Shown: positions 1-8,789 of the stretch, piece after piece | Numbering within the stretch: position 1 is the stretch's first letter | Layout of the letters: each line of letters opens with the position of its first letter | Source of the DNA: Blastococcus litoris | GTDB lineage: Bacteria > Actinomycetota > Actinomycetes > Mycobacteriales > Geodermatophilaceae | Length of the DNA stretch: 64,000 bases | NCBI RefSeq assembly: GCF_003075095.1 | Contig: NZ_QCZF01000001.1 | Location: forward strand, 372,001 to 436,000 | Direction of reading: 5' to 3' | Notes under the pieces: model-generated | Told to the model about the DNA's origin: nothing | The model's input: the letters and a program-made list of their open reading frames with translations, nothing else | Database searches by the model: none | Made by a program: the position numbers and the translations under genes

Positions 1-117
1 CGCGAACGGCCGGGCCCGCTCACCGGCGAAGCGCAGGTACCCGGCGGGATCCCACGCCGCCGCCGCGCGGCCACCGTCCGGTGCTCCGTCACCGCTCGTC
101 CGCCCGGGCGCCACCAT
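1..117 (-). CDS. Trans-aconitate 2-methyltransferase-like protein, N-terminal fragment
   Basis: Only the first 39 codons lie in the window; the gene runs off the left edge. The ATG is at 115-117 on the minus strand. After a 20-residue low-complexity leader, the peptide contains WDPAGYLRFAGERARPF. This resembles the opening of Tam-family SAM-dependent methyltransferases (WDPxxYLxFxxxRxRPxxDLL), which methylate trans-aconitate. The SAM-binding motif would lie outside the window, so the call rests on this opening motif alone. The 258 bp up to the divergent MFS-kinase gene show no clear signal. Confidence 0.6.
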   Translation of the reverse strand, partial: MVAPGRTSGDGAPDGGRAAAAWDPAGYLRFAGERARPFA

Positions 118-375
118 CGGTTCGGACCCTAGCCGCGCCGCCGTCACCTCGGGCCCGGCATCGGTGCGATCCGTCAGCCATCTGGGCGCAAAGCTCCCGG
201 AATCGTCCGCGCGCCCCGGTAACGTGACCCTCCCCAGGGACCGCCCGCCCTACCTCCGACCCCGGGAGCACCGATTCCGTCCGACCCGACGTCCCCGGCG
301 CCGTCGCCCGACGAGGCGCGCCCGGCCGCAGGGACGACACCGCCGGCCGACGGCCTGCCCGCCGCGGGCACGCCG

Positions 376-2616
376 GTGCCGCCCGACGCCGCGGTGCCGT
401 TGACGGAGCCGCACGCCGCGGCACGCGAGGACGCCGTACCGGTCGGCGAGCGGCAGACCGAGGAGGACGGTCGCACCGACGCGCTGGGCGGGGTCGGTCT
501 GGTCGCCAAGCTCCGGGCCGTGCTGCGGGTCAAGGACTTCCGCAAGCTGTGGCTGTCGATGTCGCTGTCCAGCTTCGGCGACTGGCTGGGCCTGCTGGCG
601 ATCACCGCGACCGCGCGGATGGCCTTCGAGGACTACGCCGCGCAGAACTTCGCGACCGGCGCCGTCCTCCTCTTCCGCCTGCTGCCGGCGATCGTGCTCG
701 GGCCCCTCGCCGGGGCGTTCGCCGACCGGTTCGACCGCCGCAAGACGATGGTGATCACCGACGTCATCCGGTTCGCGCTGTTCGCCTCGATCCCCATCGT
801 CGACAACCTGGTCTGGCTGCTCATCGCCCAGTTCGTCATCGAGGCGTTCAGCCTCTTCTGGATCCCGGCCAAGGACGCCGCGGTCCCGAACATGCTGCGC
901 AAGGACCAGCTCGAGCCGGCCAACCAGCTGTCGCTGGTGACCACCTACGGCCTCACGCCCGTGCTCGCGGCGATCGTCTTCGCGGTGCTGACGACGATCG
1001 GCGGGACGGTCTCGAACCTGCTTCCTGGCGTCGACGAGGTGGACCTCGCGCTCTACCTGAACGCGCTCACCTTCCTCGTCGCGGCCGTGGTCATCTGGAG
1101 CCTCCCGTCGATCAGCGGCCGGCGCGCGGCCGGGACGGTGACGACCCAGGAGAGCTTCCTTGGCTCCCTCAAGCACGGCTTCTCCTTCGCCGGCCACACC
1201 CCGCTGGTGCGCGGGCTGGTCATCGGCATCACCGGCGCGATGGCCGCGGCCGGCGTGATCATCGCGACCGGGCAGGCGTTCGCCAACGCGCTGGGCGGCG
1301 GGGAGGCCGCCTACGGGCTGCTCTTCGGCGCCGTCTTCGTGGGTCTGGGCGGCGGCATCGCGTTCGGCCCCAGCATCGCCCGTGACCTCGCCCGGGAGCG
1401 GATCTTCGGCCTCGCCGTCGCGGTGGCCGGGGTGATGGTCCTGCTGATGTCGTGGACCTTCACGCTCTGGATCGCGCTGCTGCTGGTCGTCTTCATGGGC
1501 TTCTTCGCCGGCATCGCGTACCTGGCCGGGTTCACGCTGCTGGGCACCGAGGTCGAGGACGAGATCCGCGGCCGCACGTTCGCCATCGTCCAGTCGCTCG
1601 TCCGGGCGGCGCTGATCCTCTCCCTGGCGGTCGTCCCGTTCTGCGTGGGCGCCATCGGCCAGCACTCCCTGGACGTCGGGGTGTTCGCCGTCCCGGTGAC
1701 CGGCGAGCGGATCATGCTGTTCGTCGCCGGCCTGCTCGCCCTGGGCGTCGGCGTCCTGGCCTACCGGCAGATGGACGACGGGCGGCCGGTCCCGCTGCTG
1801 GCCGACGTCGTCACCGCCATCCGCCGCGACACGACCGCGCGCCGCCGCCTCGCCGGCGGCGGGGTGCTCATCGCCTTCGAGGGCGGCGAGGGGGCCGGGA
1901 AGTCCACGCAGGTGCGCCGGCTGCAGGAGTGGCTGACCAACGAGGGGCTGGTCGCGCGGGCCACGTTCGAGCCGGGCGCCACGCCCTCGGGCGCCGGTAT
2001 CCGGGCGATCGTCCTGGACAGGGCGCAGGTCGGCATCTCCTCCCGGTCCGAGGCGCTGCTCTACGCCGCCGACCGCGCCCAGCACGTGCACGACGTCCTG
2101 CGCCCGGCCCTGGACGCGGGTGAGGTGGTGATCACCGACCGGTTCGTCGACAGCTCGCTGGCCTACCAGGGCGCGGGCCGCACCATCCCGCTGGACGACG
2201 TCCGCATGCTGTCGCGCTGGGCCACCGAGGGCCTGCAGCCGGACCTGACCATCCTGCTCGACCTCCCGCCGGACGTGGGCCTGGCCCGGGCGCGCGGCCG
2301 GGCGGTGGCCGACCGGCTGGAGTCGGAGTCCCTCGATTTCCACCAGCGCGTCCGGCAGACCTTCCGCGCCCTGGCCGAGTCCGACCCCGACCGGTACCTG
2401 GTCCTGGACGCCCGGGAGTCGCCGGACCAGATCGCGGCGGCGATCCGGGTCCGCATCGCCGAACTGCTCTCCGGCCTGCCCCTGCAGCAGCTCGCGCAGC
2501 AGGACGTCGGCCGGTCGCGGACCAACGGCGCGACGGTGGCGCACGAGGAGCTGACCCCGACCGGGCCGCACCGGCCGCACGCCCAGACCGGCTCGACCCC
2601 GCAGCTGCACCCGTGA
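376..2616 (+). CDS. tmk: MFS transporter-thymidylate kinase fusion
   Basis: This 746-residue protein joins two functions. Residues about 50-460 form an MFS-type membrane transporter: many hydrophobic helices and the loop ADRFDRRK typical of the helix 2-3 MFS signature. Residues about 495-700 form thymidylate kinase, which converts dTMP to dTDP. It has a P-loop FEGGEGAGKST (about 501-511), the TDRFVDSS motif, and a lid segment RGRAVADRLE. The tail of about 45 residues is proline- and histidine-rich. GTG at 376 is the first usual start after the in-frame stop at 220-222; codons upstream would encode the same Pro/Ala-rich leader, so the start is uncertain. The transported substrate is unknown. 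The stop overlaps holB by 4 bp, suggesting coupled translation. Confidence 0.9.
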   Translation: MPPDAAVPLTEPHAAAREDAVPVGERQTEEDGRTDALGGVGLVAKLRAVLRVKDFRKLWLSMSLSSFGDWLGLLAITATARMAFEDYAAQNFATGAVLLFRLLPAIVLGPLAGAFADRFDRRKTMVITDVIRFALFASIPIVDNLVWLLIAQFVIEAFSLFWIPAKDAAVPNMLRKDQLEPANQLSLVTTYGLTPVLAAIVFAVLTTIGGTVSNLLPGVDEVDLALYLNALTFLVAAVVIWSLPSISGRRAAGTVTTQESFLGSLKHGFSFAGHTPLVRGLVIGITGAMAAAGVIIATGQAFANALGGGEAAYGLLFGAVFVGLGGGIAFGPSIARDLARERIFGLAVAVAGVMVLLMSWTFTLWIALLLVVFMGFFAGIAYLAGFTLLGTEVEDEIRGRTFAIVQSLVRAALILSLAVVPFCVGAIGQHSLDVGVFAVPVTGERIMLFVAGLLALGVGVLAYRQMDDGRPVPLLADVVTAIRRDTTARRRLAGGGVLIAFEGGEGAGKSTQVRRLQEWLTNEGLVARATFEPGATPSGAGIRAIVLDRAQVGISSRSEALLYAADRAQHVHDVLRPALDAGEVVITDRFVDSSLAYQGAGRTIPLDDVRMLSRWATEGLQPDLTILLDLPPDVGLARARGRAVADRLESESLDFHQRVRQTFRALAESDPDRYLVLDARESPDQIAAAIRVRIAELLSGLPLQQLAQQDVGRSRTNGATVAHEELTPTGPHRPHAQTGSTPQLHP

Positions 2617-3782
2617 GCGGCGCCGGAGGAGTCTGGTCGCAGGTCATCGGCCAGGAAGCCGTCGTCGCCGAGCTCCGGGCCGCTGTCGCCGATCCCGCGG
2701 CCATGACGCACGCCTGGCTGTTCACCGGCCCGCCCGGCTCCGGCCGTTCGGTCGCGGCCCGCGCGTTCGCGGCCGCCCTCCAGTGCCCCGACGGCGGGGA
2801 CGGCACCTGCCACGCCTGCCGGACGGTGCTCGCCGGCACCCACGCCGACGTGCAGACCGTCGTCCCCGAGGGCCTGTCGATCGGTGTCGCGGAGGTCCGC
2901 GAGATCGTGCGGATCGCCGGCCGCGCGCCGTCCCAGGGCCGCTGGCAGGTGGTGCTCGTCGAGGACGCCGACCGGATGACCGAGCAGGCGGCCAACACCG
3001 TGCTGAAGATGCTCGAGGAGCCGCCCGCGCGGACGGTCTTCCTCCTGTGCGCGCCGAGCCTGCACCCCGACGACGTGCCGGTGACGATCCGTTCCCGCTG
3101 CCGCGTGGTCGGCCTGCGCACGCCACCGGTCGACGCGGTCGCCGACGTCCTGGTGGCCCGCGACGGCATCGATCCCGCGCTCGCGGCGTGGGCCGCAGCC
3201 GCCGCGGCCGGCCACGTCGGCCGCGCCCGCCGGCTCGCCCGGGACGAGGCGGCGCGGTTGGCGCGCAAGGCCGTCCTCGACGTCCCGCTGAAGCTCGTGT
3301 CGCTGGCCGCCTGCCTCGACGCCGCCGACGACCTGGTCGGCGCCGCCCAGGAGGAGGCCGACGAGGCGTCCGCCGCCCTCGACGGCGCCGAGACCGAGGC
3401 GGTGAAGGCCAGCCTCGGCGTGGGTGCGCGCGGGCCCGGGGTGGCGGCCGCCAGTCGTGGCGCCGGCCAGCTCAAGGAGCTGGAGAAGCGGCAGAAGTCG
3501 CGGGCGACGCGCCTCGGCCGCGACTCACTGGACCGGGCCCTGGTCGACCTCGCCGGCCTGTACCGCGACGCCCTCGTCCTCGACGCCACGGCCGGGGACG
3601 CCCCGCAGCTGCTGCACCCCGACCGCCGCACCGACGCCGCCGAGCTGGCCCGCCGGATCGGCGCCGAGGGAGCGCTGCGCCGCATCGACGCCGTCCTGGA
3701 CTGCCGGCTCGCGCTGGAGCAGAACGTGAAGCCGCGGATCGCCCTCGAGGCGTTGACCGTGGCGCTGCGCCTGCCCGCCTGA
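2613..3782 (+). CDS. holB: DNA polymerase III subunit delta prime
   Basis: This is a clamp-loader subunit of 389 residues. The AAA+ fold opens with GPPGSGRS (39-46), a P-loop in which the usual lysine is arginine, fitting a subunit that does not hydrolyse ATP. A zinc-module region follows with C58, C66 and C69; the fourth cysteine seen in most family members is not evident. EDADRMTEQAANTVLKMLEEPP matches the conserved Walker B and sensor region, and SRCR follows as the conserved SRC-type motif. GTG at 2613 overlaps the tmk stop. The tmk-holB pairing is common in bacteria. tRNA-Thr lies 58 bp downstream. Confidence 0.93.
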   Translation: MSGAGGVWSQVIGQEAVVAELRAAVADPAAMTHAWLFTGPPGSGRSVAARAFAAALQCPDGGDGTCHACRTVLAGTHADVQTVVPEGLSIGVAEVREIVRIAGRAPSQGRWQVVLVEDADRMTEQAANTVLKMLEEPPARTVFLLCAPSLHPDDVPVTIRSRCRVVGLRTPPVDAVADVLVARDGIDPALAAWAAAAAAGHVGRARRLARDEAARLARKAVLDVPLKLVSLAACLDAADDLVGAAQEEADEASAALDGAETEAVKASLGVGARGPGVAAASRGAGQLKELEKRQKSRATRLGRDSLDRALVDLAGLYRDALVLDATAGDAPQLLHPDRRTDAAELARRIGAEGALRRIDAVLDCRLALEQNVKPRIALEALTVALRLPA

Positions 3783-3840
3783 TTCCGGGTGGCCCTGCGC
3801 GGAGCGGGCTCCGCGGTGTCGTAGGCTGTCCGGGCAGTCC

Positions 3841-3913
3841 GCCGCCTTAGCTCAGTCGGTAGAGCATCTCACTCGTAATGAGAAGGTCGTCGGTTCGATT
3901 CCGACAGGCGGCT
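3841..3913 (+). tRNA. tRNA-Thr (anticodon CGU)
   Basis: A 73-nt cloverleaf. The 7-bp acceptor stem GCCGCCT pairs with AGGCGGC, followed by discriminator T. The D arm is CTCAGTCGGTAGAG. The anticodon stem TCTCA/TGAGA encloses loop CTCGTAA, with the anticodon CGT at 3874-3876. The T arm carries the GTTCGATTC loop. CCA is not encoded. It decodes ACG codons. Confidence 0.96.
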
Positions 3914-4010
3914 CCCCCTTCCGGTGGGCCTCCGCCGGGACCCGCGCGCCGGGTCCGGTCCCTCGATCACCGATCGTGATGTGCCCGTCGCGCCTTGCTA
4001 TCGTCCGGCC

Positions 4011-4415
4011 GTGCGCATCCGCTCCGTCACCGGTCTCGTCCTCTCCGTCCTCCTGCTGGCCGCGTGCGGCAGCTCGGAGGACGAGCAGCGGACGGAGGCC
4101 TTCTGCGAGGACGCCCCGGCCCTGCTGGAGGACATCACCGCCGAGCTGCAGGAGATCGGGTCCGACCCGGCAGCGGCCCAGGAGCTGCTCGGGGACGCCA
4201 TCGACCGGATGGCCGAGATCGAGCCGCCCGAGGATGCCGCGGACGAGTGGAACCGGCTCCGGACCGCCTGGGGTGACCTGGGCGATCTCTTCGACGAGGC
4301 CGACCTGAGCGACGCGTCGGCGAACGCCGACCTGGCGCCCGAGGCGCAGCGGCTCCAGACCGAGCTGGTCGAGTCCGGTGACGCGGTCGACGAGTGGAGC
4401 ACCACCAACTGCTGA
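4011..4415 (+). CDS. Small secreted lipoprotein of unknown function
   Basis: The protein has 134 residues from GTG at 4011. The start is chosen because it places a basic-hydrophobic lipoprotein signal (RIRSVTGLVLSVLLLAAC) at the N terminus. The lipobox LAAC is followed by GSSEDEQ. The mature part is acidic and helical, with C-terminal TNC, so one disulfide with the early cysteine (AFCED) is possible. It would be anchored to the outer face of the membrane. I do not recognise the family. A short inverted repeat (TCGGCGG, 2-nt loop, CCGCCGA, 4424-4439) after the stop may be a weak terminator. Confidence 0.7.
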   Translation: MRIRSVTGLVLSVLLLAACGSSEDEQRTEAFCEDAPALLEDITAELQEIGSDPAAAQELLGDAIDRMAEIEPPEDAADEWNRLRTAWGDLGDLFDEADLSDASANADLAPEAQRLQTELVESGDAVDEWSTTNC

Positions 4416-4578
4416 CCTCCGGCTCGGCGGGACCGCCGAACGCTGTGGGGTAGACCACCTTCAGGAACGCCGCCGAGAAGCCGACACCTCATGACGGATG
4501 CCGGTGAGTACGGCTGCGACCGCAGCCGCGCCGTTCCACGTCCGCGGCCACGACCTCCGGCCGCGGGAAAGCGCGGTC

Positions 4579-6201
4579 ATGACACCTCTCAAGCGTTCCC
4601 TCCGTCTCCACGTCGCGGTCGTCGCCGGCGCCGTGCTGCTCACCGGCTGCGGTGGAGCGGCGGCCGGTGACACGGGCTCGCCGGAGGCGGTCAGCATCGC
4701 GATCGGCGAGCCGATGAGCTCGCTCGTGCCGGGCAACACCGTCGAGGAGTACGGGAGCCAGGTCCTCGAGTCCCTGTGGACCGGGCTGGTGGAGTACACC
4801 GCCGACGGGCAGGTCAGCTACACCGGCGTGGCCGAGTCGGTCACGTCCGAGGACAGCACCACCTGGACCGTGCGGCTGCGCGACGGCTGGACCTTCCACG
4901 ACGGGACCCCGGTGACGGCCGCGTCGTTCGTCGACGCCTGGAACTGGACCGCGTACAGCCCCAACGCCCAGGCCGGCTCGTACTTCTTCGCGAACGTCGA
5001 GGGCTTCGGCGACCTGCAGGCACCGACCGACGAGGAGGGCGAGCCGACCGGCGAGCCCGCCGCGACCGAGATGAGCGGCCTGCGCGTCGTCGACGACACG
5101 ACGTTCACCGTGACGCTGGCGGCTCCGTTCGCCCAGTTCCCGGTGACCCTCGGCTACAACCCGTTCTTCCCGCTGCCGGAGTCGTTCTTCGACGACCCCG
5201 AGGCCTTCGGCACCGAGCCGGTCGGCAACGGCCCGTTCCGCGCCGACGGCCCCTTCGAGCCGGGGGAGGGCATCACGGTCCGCGCCTACGACGAGTTCGC
5301 CGGGGAGCGGCCCGCCGTCGACGCGATCGAGTTCCGCGTCTACGCCGAGACCAGCACCGCGTACACCGACGCCCTGGCCGGCAACGTCGACGTCGTCCCG
5401 CGGATCCCCGCCGACGCGAGCGGCACCGCCCCCGAGGACTTCGAGGGGCGCTACGTCGAGACCCCGGCGTCGGGCCTGACCTACCTCGGCCTGCCGCTGT
5501 ACGAGGAGCGCTACAGCGACCCGCGGGTGCGCCAGGCGCTGTCGATGGCCATCGACCGCGACCTCATCGCCGAGCAGATCTTCTCCGGCACCCGGGAGGC
5601 GGCCGACGCCATCGTCCCGCCCGTCGTCGACGGTCACCGGGACGGTGCATGCGAGTACTGCACCCTGGACGTCGACCGGGCCAACGAGCTGCTCGACGAG
5701 GCCGGTTTCGACCGGACCACGCCGATCGACCTGTGGTTCAACGCCGGTGCCGGCAACGACCCGTGGATGGAGGCCGTCGGCAACCAGTTGCGGACCAACC
5801 TCGGCGTCGAGTTCGTGCTGCACGGCGAGCTGGCCCCGCCGCAGTACGGCCCGCTGCTGGGCACCCAGGGCATGACCGGCCCGTTCCGCATGGGCTGGTC
5901 GATGGACTACCCGAGCCCGCAGAACTTCCTGGAGCCGCTGTTCTCCACCGGGTCGGACGCGAACTACTCCTTCTACGGCAGCGCGGCCTTCGACGCGCTG
6001 GTCGCCGAGGGCAACGCGGCCGCGAACGGCGCCGAGGCCATCGGCGCCTACAACCGGGCCGAGGACGTCGTCCTGCGGGACATGCCGGTCATCCCGCTGT
6101 TCTTCGACGTCACCCAGTCGGTCCACTCCGACGCGGTCGCCGACCTGGTGGTCGACGTCTTCGGCCGGGTCGACACGGCGTCGCTGACCCGCGCCGGCTG
6201 A
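4579..6201 (+). CDS. ABC transporter substrate-binding protein, family 5 (oligopeptide type)
   Basis: This 540-residue lipoprotein resembles OppA/DppA-type solute receptors. ATG at 4579 gives a clean lipoprotein signal ending in the lipobox LLTGCGG; earlier in-frame starts would bury it. Family features are the early VEEYGSQVLESLWTGLVEY segment, the WTVRLRDGWTFHDGTPVTAASFVDAWNW block typical of SBP_bac_5, and a C-terminal PSPQNFLEPLF region. It should bind peptides or related solutes outside the cell and deliver them to an ABC permease. No permease or ATPase gene is next to it, so it is an orphan receptor here. Confidence 0.9.
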   Translation: MTPLKRSLRLHVAVVAGAVLLTGCGGAAAGDTGSPEAVSIAIGEPMSSLVPGNTVEEYGSQVLESLWTGLVEYTADGQVSYTGVAESVTSEDSTTWTVRLRDGWTFHDGTPVTAASFVDAWNWTAYSPNAQAGSYFFANVEGFGDLQAPTDEEGEPTGEPAATEMSGLRVVDDTTFTVTLAAPFAQFPVTLGYNPFFPLPESFFDDPEAFGTEPVGNGPFRADGPFEPGEGITVRAYDEFAGERPAVDAIEFRVYAETSTAYTDALAGNVDVVPRIPADASGTAPEDFEGRYVETPASGLTYLGLPLYEERYSDPRVRQALSMAIDRDLIAEQIFSGTREAADAIVPPVVDGHRDGACEYCTLDVDRANELLDEAGFDRTTPIDLWFNAGAGNDPWMEAVGNQLRTNLGVEFVLHGELAPPQYGPLLGTQGMTGPFRMGWSMDYPSPQNFLEPLFSTGSDANYSFYGSAAFDALVAEGNAAANGAEAIGAYNRAEDVVLRDMPVIPLFFDVTQSVHSDAVADLVVDVFGRVDTASLTRAG

Positions 6202-6213
6202 GTCGGGCGCTAC

Positions 6214-6256
6214 CGCCGACGGCGGCACACCTCGAGCAGGTGTGCCGCCGTCGGCG
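6214..6256. terminator. Perfect hairpin between convergent genes, copy 1
   Basis: Arms of 19 bp (CGCCGACGGCGGCACACCT and its exact complement) enclose a 5-nt loop. It lies between the binding-protein stop at 6201 and the VOC stop at 6307, so it could terminate both. No clear T-run is present. The same core recurs at 6710-6747. Confidence 0.65.
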
Positions 6257-6306
6257 CGTCCGCGGCCAGCGCCGGCCCGTGGAGGCCGGCTGCCGGAAGC
6301 GGGGGG

Positions 6307-6678
6307 TCAGCCGGCGCGCTCGGCGTCGCTGCGCTCGATGCAGAACTCGTTGCCCTCGGGGTCGGTCAGCGTCACCCAGCCGGGCCCCTCGGGCGTCCGG
6401 TGGTCCTCGTGCAGCCGCGCACCGAGGGACAGCACCCGCTCGACCTCGGCGTCCCGCGTCCGCTCGGTCGGCGCCCAGTCCAGGTGGACGCGGTTCTTGA
6501 CGGTCTTGCCCTCCGGGACGCGGATGAACAGCAGCCCCGGGAGGGGAGGGGGCCCTTCGACGAGCACCTCGTCGTCGCCGGGACGGTCCCTGTCCGAGAG
6601 CGTCCAACCGGTCACCGCGCTCCAGAAGCGGGCCAGCTCGTAGGGGTCGGAGCAGTCGACGGTCACGTGGCGGGGCAT
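6307..6678 (-). CDS. VOC-family (glyoxalase/bleomycin resistance-like) protein
   Basis: A 123-residue protein of the vicinal-oxygen-chelate fold. It starts MPRHVTVDCSDPYELARFWSAVTGW, the usual first beta strand and helix of single-domain VOC proteins. It ends with GPGWVTLTDPEGNEFCIERSD, where DPEGNEFC is the typical closing motif. Candidate metal ligands are the early HVTVD, the central RVHLDW histidine and the late glutamate, but the substrate cannot be deduced. ATG at 6676-6678 is preferred because an upstream start would run into the flanking hairpin. The gene sits exactly between two copies of one hairpin (6214-6256 and 6710-6747). Confidence 0.85.
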   Translation of the reverse strand: MPRHVTVDCSDPYELARFWSAVTGWTLSDRDRPGDDEVLVEGPPPLPGLLFIRVPEGKTVKNRVHLDWAPTERTRDAEVERVLSLGARLHEDHRTPEGPGWVTLTDPEGNEFCIERSDAERAG

Positions 6679-6709
6679 CACCGGCCGAACGCTAGCGGTG
6701 CAGGGACGC

Positions 6710-6747
6710 CGACGGCGGCACACCTCGCAGGAGGTGTGCCGCCGTCG
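6710..6747. terminator. Perfect hairpin downstream of ppa, copy 2
   Basis: Arms of 17 bp (CGACGGCGGCACACCTC and its exact complement) enclose the 4-nt loop GCAG. It follows the ppa stop (minus strand, 6781) and precedes the VOC start, so it probably terminates ppa. The core GACGGCGGCACACCT is identical to the hairpin at 6214-6256. Confidence 0.65.
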
Positions 6748-6780
6748 ATGCGTTCGGCGACCCGGGGGGACCGAGCCGGT

Positions 6781-7275
6781 TCAGTGGTGCGCGTCGCCGT
6801 CCTTGGCGCGCTCGAGCGACGCCAGGATCTCCTTCTCGGCCTCTTCTCGGCCGACCCACTCGGCGCCCTCGACGGACTTGCCGGGCTCGAGGTCCTTGTA
6901 GGTCTCGAAGAAGTGCTGGATCTCCAGGCGGTCGAACTCCGACACGTCGGAGATGTCCATGAGGTGGGACATCCGCGGGTCGGTCGCCGGCACGGTGAGG
7001 ACCTTGTCGTCCCCGCCCGCCTCGTCGGTCATGCGGAACATGCCGATGGCCCGGCAGGTGATCAGGCACCCGGGGAAGGTCGGCTCCTCGAGCAGGACCA
7101 GGGCGTCGAGCGGGTCGCCGTCCTGCCCCAGGGTGTTCTCGATGTAGCCGTAGTCCGCCGGGTAGCGGGTGGAGGTGAACAGCATCCGGTCCAAGCGGAT
7201 GCGTCCGGTGGCGTGGTCCAGCTCGTACTTGTTCCGCTGGCCCTTCGGGATTTCTACCGTCACGTCGAACTGCAC
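6781..7275 (-). CDS. ppa: Inorganic pyrophosphatase
   Basis: A family I soluble pyrophosphatase of 164 residues that hydrolyses PPi to drive biosynthetic reactions. GTG at 7275 gives [20 protein letters not shown], which aligns with the start of the mycobacterial enzyme; a start at 7323 would add 16 unconserved residues. The catalytic signature [11 protein letters not shown], with its metal-binding aspartates, is intact, as are [11 protein letters not shown] and the later GGDDKVL and [13 protein letters not shown] blocks. The C terminus ends in DAHH. It is transcribed away from dacB; the 56-bp gap holds a 10-bp inverted repeat. Confidence 0.96.
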   Translation of the reverse strand: MQFDVTVEIPKGQRNKYELDHATGRIRLDRMLFTSTRYPADYGYIENTLGQDGDPLDALVLLEEPTFPGCLITCRAIGMFRMTDEAGGDDKVLTVPATDPRMSHLMDISDVSEFDRLEIQHFFETYKDLEPGKSVEGAEWVGREEAEKEILASLERAKDGDAHH

Positions 7276-7293
7276 GGACGTAGTGTGACCCAC

Positions 7294-7321
7294 GGCGACC
7301 CGCAGCAATCGGCGGGTCGCC
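7294..7321. promoter_or_regulatory. Inverted repeat between divergent ppa and dacB
   Basis: Perfect 10-bp arms GGCGACCCGC and GCGGGTCGCC with an 8-nt loop fill half of the short divergent gap, ending 10 bp before the dacB start. It could be an operator or a 5'-leader hairpin. Which one is not decidable from sequence. Confidence 0.4.
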
Positions 7322-7331
7322 ATTCTGGGGG

Positions 7332-8753
7332 GTGGGCACCATCGCGTCGAGTGGTTCGACGATCGTCACGGCGAAGACCGGCCGATTCCGCCGGCGGCTC
7401 GCGATGGGCATCGTCGGGCTCGTCCTGCTCCTGATCGGCGGAGGTGTCGGCGTCGGCCTGCTGCTCAGCGGCGGGAACGGCGACGGCGGCCCCGAGGCCG
7501 TCGACGTGCCCGATGCCGAGCTGCCCGACCTGGGCGACGCCTCGCCGGTCCTGGCGTCGCTGGGCACCGACGCCCCCGCCCCCGACCCCGCCGTCCTCAG
7601 CAGCCGGCTGACCCCGCTGCTCACCGCCGCGGGCCTCGGCACCGGGGTGTCCGCGGAGGTCGTGGACGTCGCGTCCGGCGACGTCCTGCTCGACCTCGAC
7701 GCCCGCGACCCCGCGGTCCCCGCGTCGACGGCGAAGCTGCTGACCGCCGCAGCGGCCCTCGTGACCCTCGACCCGGCCGACACCCTCGAGACGACGGTCG
7801 TGGCGGGCGCGAGCCCCGGCGAGGTCGTGCTGGTCGGCGGCGGCGACCCCACGCTCTCCCGCACCGCGCCGTCCCAGTCCTACCCGGGTGCCGCGACGGT
7901 CGCCGACCTGGCCACCCAGGTCGTCGCCGCGATGCCGGCCGGGACGCCGGTCACCCGGATCGTCGTCGACAACTCGCTGTTCAGCGGCGCGCTCACCGCG
8001 TCCGGGTGGGGGACCGGCGACGCCCCGTCCACCTACGCCGCCCCGGTGACCGCCACGGCCGTCGACGGCGCGCGGGTCAGCCCCGGCTCCCAGGCGCGCA
8101 GCGGGCAGCCGGGGATCGACGCCGGGTCCGCCCTGGCCGACGCCCTCGGGGCCCCGGGCGCCACCGTCGTCCTCGGCGAGGCCCCGGCCGGTGCGGAGAC
8201 GCTCGCGACGGTCCACTCGGCGCCGATCAGCCGTCTGGTCGAGCAGACGCTGTCGATGTCGGACAACATGCTGGCCGAGGCGCTGGCCCGCCACGTCGCC
8301 ATCGCCGAGGACCTCCCGGCCACCTTCGAGGGCGGCGCGCAGGCGATCACGCAGGCGCTCGCCGGGGCCGGCATCGACACGACCGGCGTCGCGCTGTTCG
8401 ACGGGAGCGGGCTCTCGCAGTCCGACCGGATCCCGGCCGCGGTGCTGACCGAGGTGGTGACCAGCGCCGCCGACGGCACCCTCGCCGGGACCTCGGCGCT
8501 GCTGTCGGGCCTGCCGGTGGCCGGCTACGACGGCACGCTGTTCGACCGCGGGGACGCCGGGGCCGCGCCGGGCACCGTCCGCGCCAAGACGGGCACGCTC
8601 CTGGGGGTGCACGCCCTCGCCGGCACCGTGGTGACCACCGACGGTCGCCTGCTGGCCTTCGCCGTCGTGGCCGACGGCTCCGGCGGCGAGGCCGCGGCCG
8701 AGGCCGCGCTCGACGACGTCGCGGCCGCGCTCGCCGGCTGCGGCTGCCGCTGA
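7332..8753 (+). CDS. dacB: D-alanyl-D-alanine carboxypeptidase/endopeptidase, PBP4 type
   Basis: A 473-residue peptidase S13 family protein that trims peptidoglycan side chains and cross-links. An N-terminal membrane segment (about residues 25-47) anchors it outside the cell. All three penicillin-binding motifs are present: S132-T-A-K135, S310-D-N312 and K419-T-G421. The spacing between motifs 1 and 2 leaves room for the extra domain typical of PBP4. GTG at 7332 is used; ATG at 7404 would remove the basic N-terminal stretch before the helix. It is divergent from ppa and followed 36 bp later by the HEXXH protease, as in mycobacteria. Confidence 0.93.
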   Translation: MGTIASSGSTIVTAKTGRFRRRLAMGIVGLVLLLIGGGVGVGLLLSGGNGDGGPEAVDVPDAELPDLGDASPVLASLGTDAPAPDPAVLSSRLTPLLTAAGLGTGVSAEVVDVASGDVLLDLDARDPAVPASTAKLLTAAAALVTLDPADTLETTVVAGASPGEVVLVGGGDPTLSRTAPSQSYPGAATVADLATQVVAAMPAGTPVTRIVVDNSLFSGALTASGWGTGDAPSTYAAPVTATAVDGARVSPGSQARSGQPGIDAGSALADALGAPGATVVLGEAPAGAETLATVHSAPISRLVEQTLSMSDNMLAEALARHVAIAEDLPATFEGGAQAITQALAGAGIDTTGVALFDGSGLSQSDRIPAAVLTEVVTSAADGTLAGTSALLSGLPVAGYDGTLFDRGDAGAAPGTVRAKTGTLLGVHALAGTVVTTDGRLLAFAVVADGSGGEAAAEAALDDVAAALAGCGCR

Positions 8754-8789
8754 CCCTTGCCGGCAGCCTCGCCCGCGTACGGTGAGGCG

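Noticed and set aside
4498-4578. Upstream in-frame start for the family-5 binding protein
   Set aside because: It would place 27 residues before the lipoprotein signal, which needs to be at the N terminus.
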